Assembly: GCF_029227915.1 (NCBI RefSeq)
Contig: NC_079884.1
Location: 12,896,001 to 12,960,000 of the forward strand
Origin: Hydractinia symbiolongicarpus
Lineage: Eukaryota; Cnidaria; Hydrozoa; Anthoathecata; Hydractiniidae
Direction: 5' to 3'
Length of the DNA stretch: 64,000 nucleotides
The notes under the pieces were generated by a model that saw only the letters and a program-made list of their open reading frames with translations, made no database searches and was not told where the DNA came from. Positions 51,101 to 61,043 of this stretch are shown here, in pieces (position 1 is the first letter of the stretch; each line of letters starts with the position of its first letter). The position numbers were made by a program, and so were the translations under genes.

Positions 51101-54100
51101 AAATCCAAAATATTTTAGCCTCCAAGGGCTTTTCAAATAAGTTTAAATGGTGGTATGGGTTAGGAATGTCAACATTTAATTTCATGTGCAAAAATATACG
51201 GTTGACAAATATACGGTTGAAACTAAACAAAAAAATACCGCAATTAGATTTAGGAGGACCCTTTTTGCAATAAATAAATAAAATAAAACATAATAAATAA
51301 AACAAGATATTGCCACTGGATTGAAAATAGACAATTTAACGCTATAAACTACTTTTTCGTGAGTACTCTGTAAAGACCAAAATTATTAGTAACAATCTTA
51401 TTATATTACATTAGTTTCGAACTAAGGGTGAATATAAAGATTTTAATAACTTGCAACGCGTAACGATAAATTCAGTATTACCTTTATCCTACACACAAGT
51501 AAACCTTAATCTTATTTTCCACGCTAGGCTTTAGGTGGACAAGGATGGAGGGCCTTTTTGACTCTGGACTCAATAAGCCGGTTAATAATCTTTAAACCCT
51601 ACCCTAACCCAGAGTGGTCACGTGACCATTTTCCAGTTAGAGTTTCATGAAAAAATGACATCACTTTCGAAGCATTGGTGCAGGATCATCCTAAGTGGTC
51701 ACGTGACCATTTTTCAGTTAGCGTTTCGCGAATTTTTTGCGAACTAGAGGATTTTTGAATTCATTTACGAATTATTACAATCTCTAACTTAAAAAACGTT
51801 TTTTTAAAGACTTTAAAAATCACTTGAAGTAAAACACATACATCTTACCTCGTAATACTTTCGTATATTCTGATACAACAAGAACAAGGCTTTCCATTAC
51901 AACATCTCTGATGGTGGCGCAACTGAGTGAAAGTGAATGCAGTGAACTTTCAAGACGCTCCAATAAAGAATTCTATAAACAAACAGATATTTTTGTAACA
52001 CAAGTATTTTGATTAGAAATTATTTAGAATGTGCTTTTTGAAACGAAGATATGAATATGTTTTTTTACTTTGAAACCACTTTCACAAGGAAAATAATGTA
52101 TTCTGCTTTATTTGCTATCAGCCTGAATAATTACATGACACACCACAACAAGTTGATATTTTTAAAGAAACCCTGTACCGTGACATTAACTGCGCTGTTG
52201 TTCTTAACGCCCATGTATTTTACGCATTTTAAAATACATGGGCGTAAAATATGGATGTGCGACATTGTTTACTTGTACTAAGTGTTCACCCTCGACCAAA
52301 ATTCGTTTTTAAGTTTACCCGGGAACATTTTGCGACTGTTTTTGCTGTGTGCGCTTCACTCAATTTACAATATACTACATACCTGTACTAAAGCGCTCTA
52401 CCTAAATGTGTAGTAAAGTTTACAATTCGTATTAATCGTTTCACTAGGCATTTCAACGCCGGCTCCCCCAGCTAGTTAGTATAACAAAAAAATATTGAAT
52501 TGTGTTCGTAATGCCCACGTATTTTAAGCCTCTACGCTTAGATAGCTTTAAAAACATTATTTTCTTTATTCTATCACAGTAAAACTTTGAAAGTTGAATA
52601 CCGTTTTTAGCTAAAGCTGGAGGTCCTAAATTTCAAAATCTTTCTTAGGTAGCTCCAACCATAACGAGGCCTTCTTAATTACTTGTATTGGTCCCTCTAC
52701 TTTTAAAAAAACAAATTCGTTGGCTCTGTTTTGTGTAAACAAAACATCACTTCTCTAGTACCTTCCAAGTTTGATTACATTGAATACTGGTTTAACAACA
52801 TGACATCACCTCAAACCGAGTATTCGTCATTAGCATTCTTATCAGATTTTTCACGATTTCTACGCAACAAGTGTACACTTTACTGTCTGAACTAAACTTC
52901 TCTTTCTTCAAAAGTTCTACAAAAAATAAAAAAATAAATAAGAAAATAAGAAAAACTACGCCCTTGTCTCTATCATATAGAGCAACCTAAAAAACTACGC
53001 CTTCGTCTCTATTATATACAGCAACCTAAAAAACTACGCCTTCGCCTCTATTATCTGCTCTGATAATCAGGAAACGTCGTGGATGAGATATTGATTTGGT
53101 AACGAAATGCTGAAAATTATAATTGCGTTCACGCAGCAAGAACATAAAAACGGATAACTTACTTTGCGATACGAGAGGTTTTCGCAGCTCGTGGGAACCA
53201 TATATGTTTTGTCATCGTATTTTGAATAATTAACAAAAGATTTTCACCACGTGACATTTTTAACCGATACCTACTGCAATAAATAAACAAATAAGAAAAT
53301 TACCTGTAAGTGGTTGCAAATTCTTCTCTAATATGTTTATGTTGTGATGATTTGTCGGCATGCCGTTCAAACAGACATTTATATCTGTAAAAAAATTATA
53401 GCTATAGAACATCCCTAATACGCTGCACACAAGTAAGTGCTCCACTTTAATAATTCTAGATGCTGGGTTACTGTTACCCTAGTATACCTCTATAAAATGC
53501 CCAATTTTTGATTCCAATGGCGCCAGTTACTTTTTTATCTAAACCATTTTTTTCTATTAAACAATATATGTTTAATAATTATTTTTTAATATTTGTGACG
53601 TCATTTCTGTTTCCTATGACGCCAAGAAAATATTTTTTTATCTGAAATGATCTTGTTTATGAGTTTGCTTGATTCATGGCCCTAGTTTCTTTTTCTTGTA
53701 CACTTTAGGGTACACAAGGACAAAAAAAGTCCATGCAAAATAGGGTTACATTACATTGAATCTTTTCAGACCTTCCGGCAACCACTCTCATATTTAACCA
53801 ATCAGGTTTTTCAGGCATTCACTTTAATAATTATCAGGTATCCTATGTAACAGGAACACACGAAATATTAGACGGAAAGCCGGATCGAAGTTCCAAGCTC
53901 TATACTTTAATCAGCATTCCTCTGAAGTTAGCCCTGCACGAAATATGTTTCTGGTGGGAAAAACATCTGCTATCCATGTTCAACTTAGCCAAACAAAAAC
54001 AAGCAAGTTTCACGAATGAAACGGAATTTGAAAAGGTCTATACTGATTGACCATCTTTATCATAACAAAAACAAATCGCGCCATACCTTCAAGTGTTTTT

Positions 54101-56313
54101 ACAAAATTGGTTTTCAAATTTTCAAATGCTGTTTCATCGTTCAACACTATCTTGTACCACTTGTTAAAAGAAACAACTAAAAATAGAAAAGAGAGAAATT
54201 GTAATAATTTAAAAAAAAAACTTCTTTGTCAGAAAGTTACATGACTCATTTTCCAGGCTGTTTTACCAAATAATTAGGGAATAACAAAAAGGAAAGATGA
54301 ACTTTTTTTTGGAGCGGGGGGGGGGGGGGGGGGGTTCAAGAAATACATGGTAGAAATGAAAATGTTACTTACCTGCACGTAGGAATTTTTCACCCTGACG
54401 CGAATTTGTAGTGATAAGCAAGTCGTTAGAAGGCTCTGAAATGATAAAGAAAATGGTTGGAACGGAATACTGAAATGTAGAAGGAGAGAAATAATTACTT
54501 TTTCGGAACAAGACTCAAAGCGTTTCGAAACAAAGAACAAACAGTTCCAAAACAAAAAACAAAGGGTTCCGGAACAAAGAAAAAGAGTTCTGGAACAAAG
54601 AAAGAGTTCCAAAATACAGAACCAAAGTCAAGATCGAGAATTAAACTTTTTGTTATTTCTTTTTTATTTAAATTCTTATTCAGTTTTTATTTTCATTTTT
54701 ATTCGGACAGCTACTTAGCGGTTGCTTAATTTTCAGTAAATTTGTAAAATTGGTAATTCTGATAAAACATGTGCACTTTAAAACAATACCTTCTCCTTCG
54801 TTGTCTTCTTCTGCTTCGTTGAAAAATTTACAACTTTCGTTTTTAAGTTTCAACAATGTGATTTCGTTTTCTTTTTGCTTCAAAGTTTCTTCTAAAGCTG
54901 TTACCTGTGGTAAAAGTTAAGATAAAGAAGGTTATAAAAAACCCACCAGAGTTTTAGACACTTCTCTGCGTTTCATTAGGCTTTACATTTAAAGCTGATG
55001 GCACTACCCCTGACATCCGTAATCTGTTCTAGTAGAGCTAACATGGAAGCGATGCTAAATAGAATATGAAAAAAACGTGGCGATTTCGTTCCTCTCTTTA
55101 ACCTAATTTTAACATTACGACAGCGACATAAATAGAATTTTTTAAGTTATGGATAAATTAATTTTTTATCATAATGCCACAAGCTTCCAAATCGTCGCTC
55201 TCACCAAATTTTTTAAAAAAGTGTATTCTTCTTGATAGTTTTGCCAGAGTGACGACGAACGCATAAAAAGTTTATTTTTTCAATAAAAGCCTTTTTTTGC
55301 CAAAAAAAATTAGAACAAAATACTTAAGATAGAATAAATAAATTTAATTTTATCATTATTGAGTTTCTATCATGTCCTTCCTTCACAAGCCACACTTTTA
55401 TCCTTTAAAAAAATATAGCTATACATCAAGTTTTAGATTTTACCTATGAACTAATACGAAAAAATAGGCTTATTTGACTATTTTAGTGATAAAGACTTGA
55501 AAATATGAAAAAACACATACTTTTGATTTCCAAGCCATTTCTTTCTTACGTAAACCTGAAACCAATTGACGTGTATACTCCTTCGCACTTACATCAGGAG
55601 GTTTGGAACGAATGATTGATGTTGCCTAAATAAAGAAGTTTGATTAGAAGAAGACACCTGAAGGTATAAACGTTTTAACAACACGCACACACACAGAGAG
55701 TTCTTGTCAATTTACACCATTAGTTCACACCATCTCATAACGAGCTAGGGGTGGTCAAATGTATCATACACATAAAGAAAAAGGTAAATGATACACTTGA
55801 AAATTTTGTAATTGAACGGGATTATTCAAGCTAAGAGTGACACATAAATTTCCTTTTTTCTGGACAGACTGTGGAGGTAAAACTAAAAGACAAACAACCA
55901 GGAAACCCATCATAGTTTTTCTGATTAATCAGCTTTTGACTATCTTGACTTCTTTTGTCAAACTTTTTGGTAAAGAGAATGTCCTCGGCTTGTATTGAAA
56001 ATAATTGAAAGTTTAGATTTGCATTTAGTGGAGGCGCTCAGTTTTGTCTTCCTCACTGTATTCTATAGGATACGGGCTTAATTCAAGTAAAAATAAATAT
56101 TTAAATTATATTTCCATTACTTTATCCCATTAGTGAAAATCACCGACAAATAGTTTACTATAAATAAAAGCATCCTAATTTCACAGAATTTCCTGAATTT
56201 GCTAGATTATCTCGTGCAATACAAGATACAAGAAGTGTAAATATCCAAACAACACTTACCAGTGCCAACTTTAATGTTTTGATGTACGCTTCTTTATTCT
56301 CCTTCTTTTCCAT
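48162..56313 (-). CDS. MEI4: Meiosis-specific protein MEI4
   Basis: Partner of REC114 and IHO1 in vertebrates, needed for programmed meiotic double-strand breaks. Ten exons in transcript order: 56313-56260, 55625-55521, 54904-54790, 54435-54373, 54176-54087, 53384-53304, 52916-52810, 51972-51849, 49157-49041, 48358-48162. Total 1053 bases, 350 residues (about 385 in human), every phase consistent. The N-terminus KTLKLALATSIIRSKPPD, then SAKEYTRQL and MAWKSKVTALEE, matches the conserved MEI4 head. Further matches are CCVEIVKNLIRMLMT, SLSCATIRDVVMESLVLVVS, DAQKYENMFFVCHTLHEV and, near the end, AEMFPMYCHTVW. Exons 4-6 are poorly conserved and rest mainly on phase and splice sites. The intron 49158-51848 holds a decayed Helitron. 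It is surprising to find it intact, since many animal lineages lack a recognisable copy. Confidence 0.9.
49400..51010 (+). mobile_element. Autonomous Helitron remnant (Rep/helicase), decayed
   Basis: The + strand frames, interrupted by stops and shifts, follow the Helitron transposase. First EEYTSFVDNIIKADLPDPKT, FRIHSHSETCRKYKNSVCRF and, near 49925, RRPPNSCLVNNY. Then LPDDSVDIFKTNTLDRYLII and GKYAALDKMCYA at 50010-50130, CAHHLLFLYYTFLD at 50299-50340, and a PIF1-type Walker A region (IFLTGEGACEKSYKTIHISL, about 50730), followed by GGTTLHSSFGIHG. The Walker A motif is mutated. It lies antisense within a MEI4 intron. It could be related to the source of the short Helitron-like elements elsewhere in the window, but no shared ends were seen. 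Confidence 0.88.
51616..51708. repeat. Two copies of a GGTCACGTGACC palindrome, 81 bases apart
   Basis: GTGGTCACGTGACCATTTT, then (C/T)CAGTTAG and (A/C)GTTTC, occurs at 51614 and again at 51695, so the 12-base palindromes at 51616-51627 and 51697-51708 sit within a longer direct repeat. The core contains an E-box CACGTG. It is in a MEI4 intron. Confidence 0.7.
52207..52245. repeat. 16-bp perfect inverted repeat, 7-base loop
   Basis: ACGCCCATGTATTTTA at 52207-52222 and its exact reverse complement at 52230-52245. A diverged single arm (TGCCCACGTATTTTAAG) occurs near 52511. It is in the MEI4 intron 51973-52809. Confidence 0.88.
52951..53058. repeat. 39-bp tandem repeat, nearly three copies
   Basis: CTACGCC(C/T)T(C/T)G(T/C)CTCTAT marks recur at 52956, 52995 and 53034, each followed (twice) by AGCAACCTAAAAAA. 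It lies in a MEI4 intron. Confidence 0.85.
54316..54334. repeat. Run of 19 guanines
   Basis: An uninterrupted G run in otherwise AT-rich DNA, 38 bases beyond the donor of the MEI4 exon 54435-54373 in transcript direction. The MEI4 transcript carries it as a C run. Its length may vary or be miscounted in the assembly. Confidence 0.8.
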
Positions 56314-58292
56314 ATTTAATTTTTCAGTCTACTGCTAGGTGAATAAAGAAAGTTACATGCAGGCGTATCCTAGATACGATGTTTTTTTTATATAAGCATG
56401 ACATTTATAAGCATCTGTAGGCTTAGATTTTTTAAGCATATGCTAAGCATTATGCGAAGCCTTAGAAAATGTGGTAGAGCTTTTATGTTTTTTCTTTTTA
56501 TTCTTTATGTCTGAATTAACTAGTGTATAGTTAGATTTAAGTTGTAATTACTGATATTGAAAATTCAAGTGCAATATTTTTTTACAAATAAGCACGTTTT
56601 AAGCCTGATCATGTGTTTTTCATAAGCATATTCCAATAAATCTTTTTGCCATTAAGCATAACCTAATAAATTACTTTCCATAAGCATCCTTAAACCTCAT
56701 TTTGGAATTTTAATTGCTTATAAAAAAAACCATGTAGGTTATGACAGGGCTAACCAAATTTTTTTGACATTGTAATATATCTTTTGTAACATTATCAACA
56801 TTCTAGAAAATATTTGAGGCAGTATTTAAAAATCCAACACTTTCTTTTTAAAAAGTAACATGCCAAGATGTGATTTTGGTTATTGCCTGTATTAAGAAGA
56901 ACTTTTGATAATAAGCACAGCTTCGCCTAAGAATGTATTTAAAATAATTTTTTTTTAAATTCAGATTTCAATTGTTGTAATATTTTTACCTGGCATTAAG
57001 GACAATAAAAAAACATCTTATTTTGATCCATCACACGTTCTGGAATTTTTGAAAAAAGCAGTTTGTAATTTTAAATAAAAAGAGAATTTCCACACATTAA
57101 CCAAATACCCAACAAGTAAAAACAGGACTAAATATTAGTCCCCAGGGAACCCATAGTTGCAAAGTTGTGGAAGCATAAATAGGTTTTATTAGAGTACTTC
57201 TTTATTGAATTAGACTGAAAGAAGGTTTAACATGAATAAATTTTGAAATGAACTCAAATCATATACAATAAAATGTACTAATTTTTTATTCTTCTCTTAA
57301 AAAAAATCACTGGTGAGAAATATTTTTTTTAAAAGGAAAGAGGTGGGTTTTGCACCATTCTTAGATCACTGCTGATACAATGTTGCTGACAGAATACAAC
57401 ATTTTATCACATTTTGTCTTTCAGCCATTTCAACAATATAATTACAAATTTAGTAGTCTAAAACAAAGCTAAAAATATAGTAAAAATTGTGCTAATTTCC
57501 ACAAAAATTGATAGAATCAAACTACCTATGGAATAAATTAATTATTAAAATCATAAATTAATAAAATGTTGCCCAAAGATGAAATTAAGAAGTAACACAT
57601 ATAAATTTTTGCTTTTTACAGATTTATGCAAACATTGGAAAAGCACCGATAAAAAAATCTAGACAATTGCTAAAAAGATTAATTTGCTTTAAAAATTTCT
57701 ACGATAGGGTTACATCCCTTTAAAAAACTACATTATCATGATAAAACAACTCACTCATTTTTAAACCCAAAAATAATAAAAATAAATAATAAAAAGGGTA
57801 AATCACTGCAAATGCTTGATTTAGCACCCAAGGTACTTATTTCAAAACCACGTACGGAAGAAGGAGCTTTAGCAAGAGGAATGATTTAATAGAAAATATT
57901 TATTTGGAGCTTTTTACTTAATAATTACTAGCTCCAATTCAAACAAGTGTTCTCTAACACAGTAATCAAACTCAAAAGCATTCCCTTTTTGTGATAATTT
58001 TGTATTATGTCTGATGCCCTGAAGGACTTAATCAGAGAGACTTATTTTTATTTTTTTCCTAAATAAAGGAAGTGTGCTTCATCAAAAAAGTATTTATTTG
58101 AGAGGTGCTACCTCAAGTTTTTACATTATTTCTGCATCAGTCTACATTTTTAAAACACATTCATAAATTATTTCAACAAAGTTATAACATTCTTCCTCTG
58201 TTTCATATAAGAACAAATTTGCACATCTCAAAACTAAATAAAGCATACTCAATTTTACACAGCAATATATCAAAACTAATAACAATAAAAAT
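56314..58292. other. Intergenic DNA between MEI4 and the coiled-coil gene
   Basis: No coding sequence seen. The part nearest 56314 should contain the MEI4 promoter and leader. TAAGCAT is repeated many times at 56390-56700. TTTATT near 58095 could be the - strand poly(A) signal of the coiled-coil gene. Confidence 0.4.
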
Positions 58293-61043
58293 TTAGTTAT
58301 AATCTAAGGATAACTTTTTAAGTAACTCATTCTCTTGTTGTAAAAATTCAGACTTTTGTTTTTCCAATTCTTTCGCTAATAAATTTTCAAATGAAGATTT
58401 TAACGTCTGCATATCTACTTGCAATTGTTCATTTGCACTTCTATATTTCTTATTATCCTCTTGCAAAGATGAATGGACTTCTTCCAACTTTCGATTCAAT
58501 TCTGCCAAAACAGCAAGTTCTTTTTTAACATTTACATGTTCAGACTTGATCATTTCAATTTCACCGCAGGCAGAATGTTTTTGTAGTGTTCTTTGTCGTA
58601 ATTCAGATTTTAACCGCTCATTTCGGTATGATAGGTCACGAATTTCCTTCTTATATTGTTGCTCTTCAGTAAGACGATTCTCCTTATCGTCATGCATCTG
58701 TTTACTCTGTTCTTCCATTTTCTTCATAGTTAGGTTTAAGCGTTCAAGAAGTTCACTTGTATGTTTTGTAGAATCTTTCCGTTCACCTAGTAATATCTCA
58801 TTTTCAGTAGTTACTATAGCAACTCTTGATTCCAGCTCTTCTACATTCTTTTTATAACCTTTGATTTCATTCTTCAGGTTTGATGCTTTAATTTCTTCAG
58901 CTTGTAGTTCTTTTATTTTTGCTTTTAAATTTGATATTTCATTTCCATTTGAAGTGTTAAGCGAAGAAAGCTTTTCAATTTCACTTTGCTTTTGCTCCAG
59001 CAGTTCAGAATACATAGTCGTTTTCTCTGTAAGAGATTTACATTGGGCTTGTAATTCATGTTTTTCATTTAATTTCTCCTCAAACTTCTTTTGGTGGTTG
59101 TTTAACAAACCAGAAATCTCCTGTTCATGTAACTTCGTATTTTTCTCCTTTTCATCTCTAATTTTTTGACACTGTTCTTGATAATCTTTTATTTGAGTTT
59201 CTAAGGATTGAATTCTCTTTGCACTTGTCTTTTGTTCAGCTAAGATTTCAGACTTTGATTGTTTTTGTAACAAGTCTATTAATTCGGTGTTGCCTTTATC
59301 TTTTGACTTCAAATCATTGTTTTCAGTGCTTAAATCTTTAACTTGTTTTTCTAAGTTTTGTATTTTGTTCACCTTTTCATTAAAATTTCTATTTAAATGA
59401 TCATATTTAGATTTGACGTCTTGCAAGGCAAGCGAATACTCATCAATTTGAGCATCATACTGTATGTTTTCTGTTCTCAGATTTTTACACTCCTCAGTGA
59501 TTTTGGCTTTCACAGATTCTAATTCAGATATTTCTTGATATTGTATAGATGCATGCTTAGTATTTTCTTTTCGAACAGAATCCAGAGTGTGCTCTAACTT
59601 AAAGAACTTTTCCTTTAAATCGTTAAGCTCAAGTGATAACTGTGCATTACTTTCTTCTAAACATTTCTTATTTTGAACGAGCGTTTTTACTTTTACTTCA
59701 TATTCATTTCTCATTTTTTCTTTTTCCGCTAGGTACACCTCCTTCATTTTTAAGCTTTGTTTTTGAAGCTTTTGTATTCGAGCATCAAATTCTGTTACAT
59801 TTGCATCAGATTTTTTTTTTAATTTTTTTAACTGGTTTTCGTGATTCTCTTTCTCAGATTCATAAACAGAAAGTTTTTGAGACATGATCATTTCCTCTCG
59901 TTCTGTTTTGTTGACAGTTTCTTTTAACTCTTCTATATTGTTTTCTAGTAAACTATTAGTTGATAAAAGTTCTCTGTATTGTCTCTCCAACTCACAAGAT
60001 TGGTTCTTTAAAACAGTGTTCGTCCCACTTATCTCTTCAATTCTGCTTTTAAGCTGGTCACATAACTCCTTCTTTGTAATTAGTTCTTTTTCCAACATTT
60101 CATTTGTAGTTAATACAACTTCGTTTTGTTTTTTAATTTGATTAACTTCTTCTGACATTACTTTTTCGATTGTTATTTTTCTCTCTACAGCTACTTGCAA
60201 TTCTGACTTGAAAAAATTGTTTTGTTCTTCCAAACTTGAATTATTATTTTTGCTTATTTGTAACTTATGTGTACTTTCCTCGAGTAGTTTTTCTAGCTTT
60301 TTTTGATGTTTTCGTAGTTCTTGGATTTCTTGTTCACTCTGGTGTTGTGTTTTAACCATTCGGTCATACTCTGATGATAAAGCGTTTTTCTCAATGTTCG
60401 TAATCACTAACTTGTTGGACACTTCTTGCTGTGATACTTTTAACTCTTCTAGGTTGGTTTTCTCCTCTTCTGATGTAGATGTTAGTGTATTATTCACAAT
60501 TTTCAAACTTTGGTTCTCCTCCTCTAATAGCTTCGTCTGCATTTTCAAAAGTGCATGACTTTTTTCTTGCTCATGATGTTTATCAACAAGTTGCTGATGA
60601 GTCTTCAGCAAATTGCTGACCTCAGCATCCATATTGTTAATCTTTTTTAACAGCCTCTCTTTTACTATTTTTTCCATAAGCAACTGTTTGTTTTCCTTCT
60701 CGAGTTTATGATACCCAGTTTCAAAAGCATGTTTGCGCTGACTTAAAATAGCTATCTCATTCTCACAGTAAAAAAGTTTGGTAGACAATTGGTCAATTGT
60801 ATCTTGTGCTTCTTTCAATCGGTCAAAAAGTATACCTTTACCCTCCATCCTAGATGAAATGGGATCGTTTATTGAACTAGAAAGTGGTTGATAGATGTCG
60901 TCAAAAGCATATTTTTCAAAATTAATATTTGTGTTTTTGTAGTCCTGTGTTATCATGAAAGCATCATGGTTAGCTGCCCTGCTTGTATTAGCTCCAGAGA
61001 AGTATCCATCTTCCGATAAGTTATCAAATTGTTGCTTTGACAT
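58293..61043 (-). CDS. Long coiled-coil protein, unassigned
   Basis: A single open exon of 916 codons from the ATG at 61043. A good acceptor (TTATTTTTAG) lies 3 bases before the ATG, so a 5' untranslated exon probably exists upstream. The first 75 residues are non-coiled (NLSEDGYFSGANTSRAAN and KYAFDDIYQPLSSSINDPIS). Coiled-coil heptads, rich in Glu, Lys, Gln, Asn and Leu, then run almost without a break to the end (starting RLKEAQDTIDQLSTKLFYCE and ending LLKKLSLDYN). There is no motor, membrane or zinc motif. Possible roles are centrosomal or ciliary scaffold, golgin-like tether, or synaptonemal-complex-type filament. I saw no family signature that decides between them. The gene is about 2 kb upstream of MEI4 on the same strand. 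Confidence 0.85.
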   Translation of the reverse strand: MSKQQFDNLSEDGYFSGANTSRAANHDAFMITQDYKNTNINFEKYAFDDIYQPLSSSINDPISSRMEGKGILFDRLKEAQDTIDQLSTKLFYCENEIAILSQRKHAFETGYHKLEKENKQLLMEKIVKERLLKKINNMDAEVSNLLKTHQQLVDKHHEQEKSHALLKMQTKLLEEENQSLKIVNNTLTSTSEEEKTNLEELKVSQQEVSNKLVITNIEKNALSSEYDRMVKTQHQSEQEIQELRKHQKKLEKLLEESTHKLQISKNNNSSLEEQNNFFKSELQVAVERKITIEKVMSEEVNQIKKQNEVVLTTNEMLEKELITKKELCDQLKSRIEEISGTNTVLKNQSCELERQYRELLSTNSLLENNIEELKETVNKTEREEMIMSQKLSVYESEKENHENQLKKLKKKSDANVTEFDARIQKLQKQSLKMKEVYLAEKEKMRNEYEVKVKTLVQNKKCLEESNAQLSLELNDLKEKFFKLEHTLDSVRKENTKHASIQYQEISELESVKAKITEECKNLRTENIQYDAQIDEYSLALQDVKSKYDHLNRNFNEKVNKIQNLEKQVKDLSTENNDLKSKDKGNTELIDLLQKQSKSEILAEQKTSAKRIQSLETQIKDYQEQCQKIRDEKEKNTKLHEQEISGLLNNHQKKFEEKLNEKHELQAQCKSLTEKTTMYSELLEQKQSEIEKLSSLNTSNGNEISNLKAKIKELQAEEIKASNLKNEIKGYKKNVEELESRVAIVTTENEILLGERKDSTKHTSELLERLNLTMKKMEEQSKQMHDDKENRLTEEQQYKKEIRDLSYRNERLKSELRQRTLQKHSACGEIEMIKSEHVNVKKELAVLAELNRKLEEVHSSLQEDNKKYRSANEQLQVDMQTLKSSFENLLAKELEKQKSEFLQQENELLKKLSLDYN

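Noticed and set aside
51027-51305. 92-codon Phe/Leu-rich frame on the - strand
   Set aside because: AT-rich composition, no conserved motif and no consistent splice sites.
53163-53260. Candidate extra MEI4 exon with a good GTAAGT donor
   Set aside because: No acceptor gives a frame that joins both neighbours, and the exon at 52810-52916 joins 53304-53384 in phase with better family fit.
55680-55700. CA/CACA repeat as a possible CRISPR-like or regulatory array
   Set aside because: It is only a short simple-sequence repeat in an intron. No CRISPR array is expected or seen in this animal sequence.
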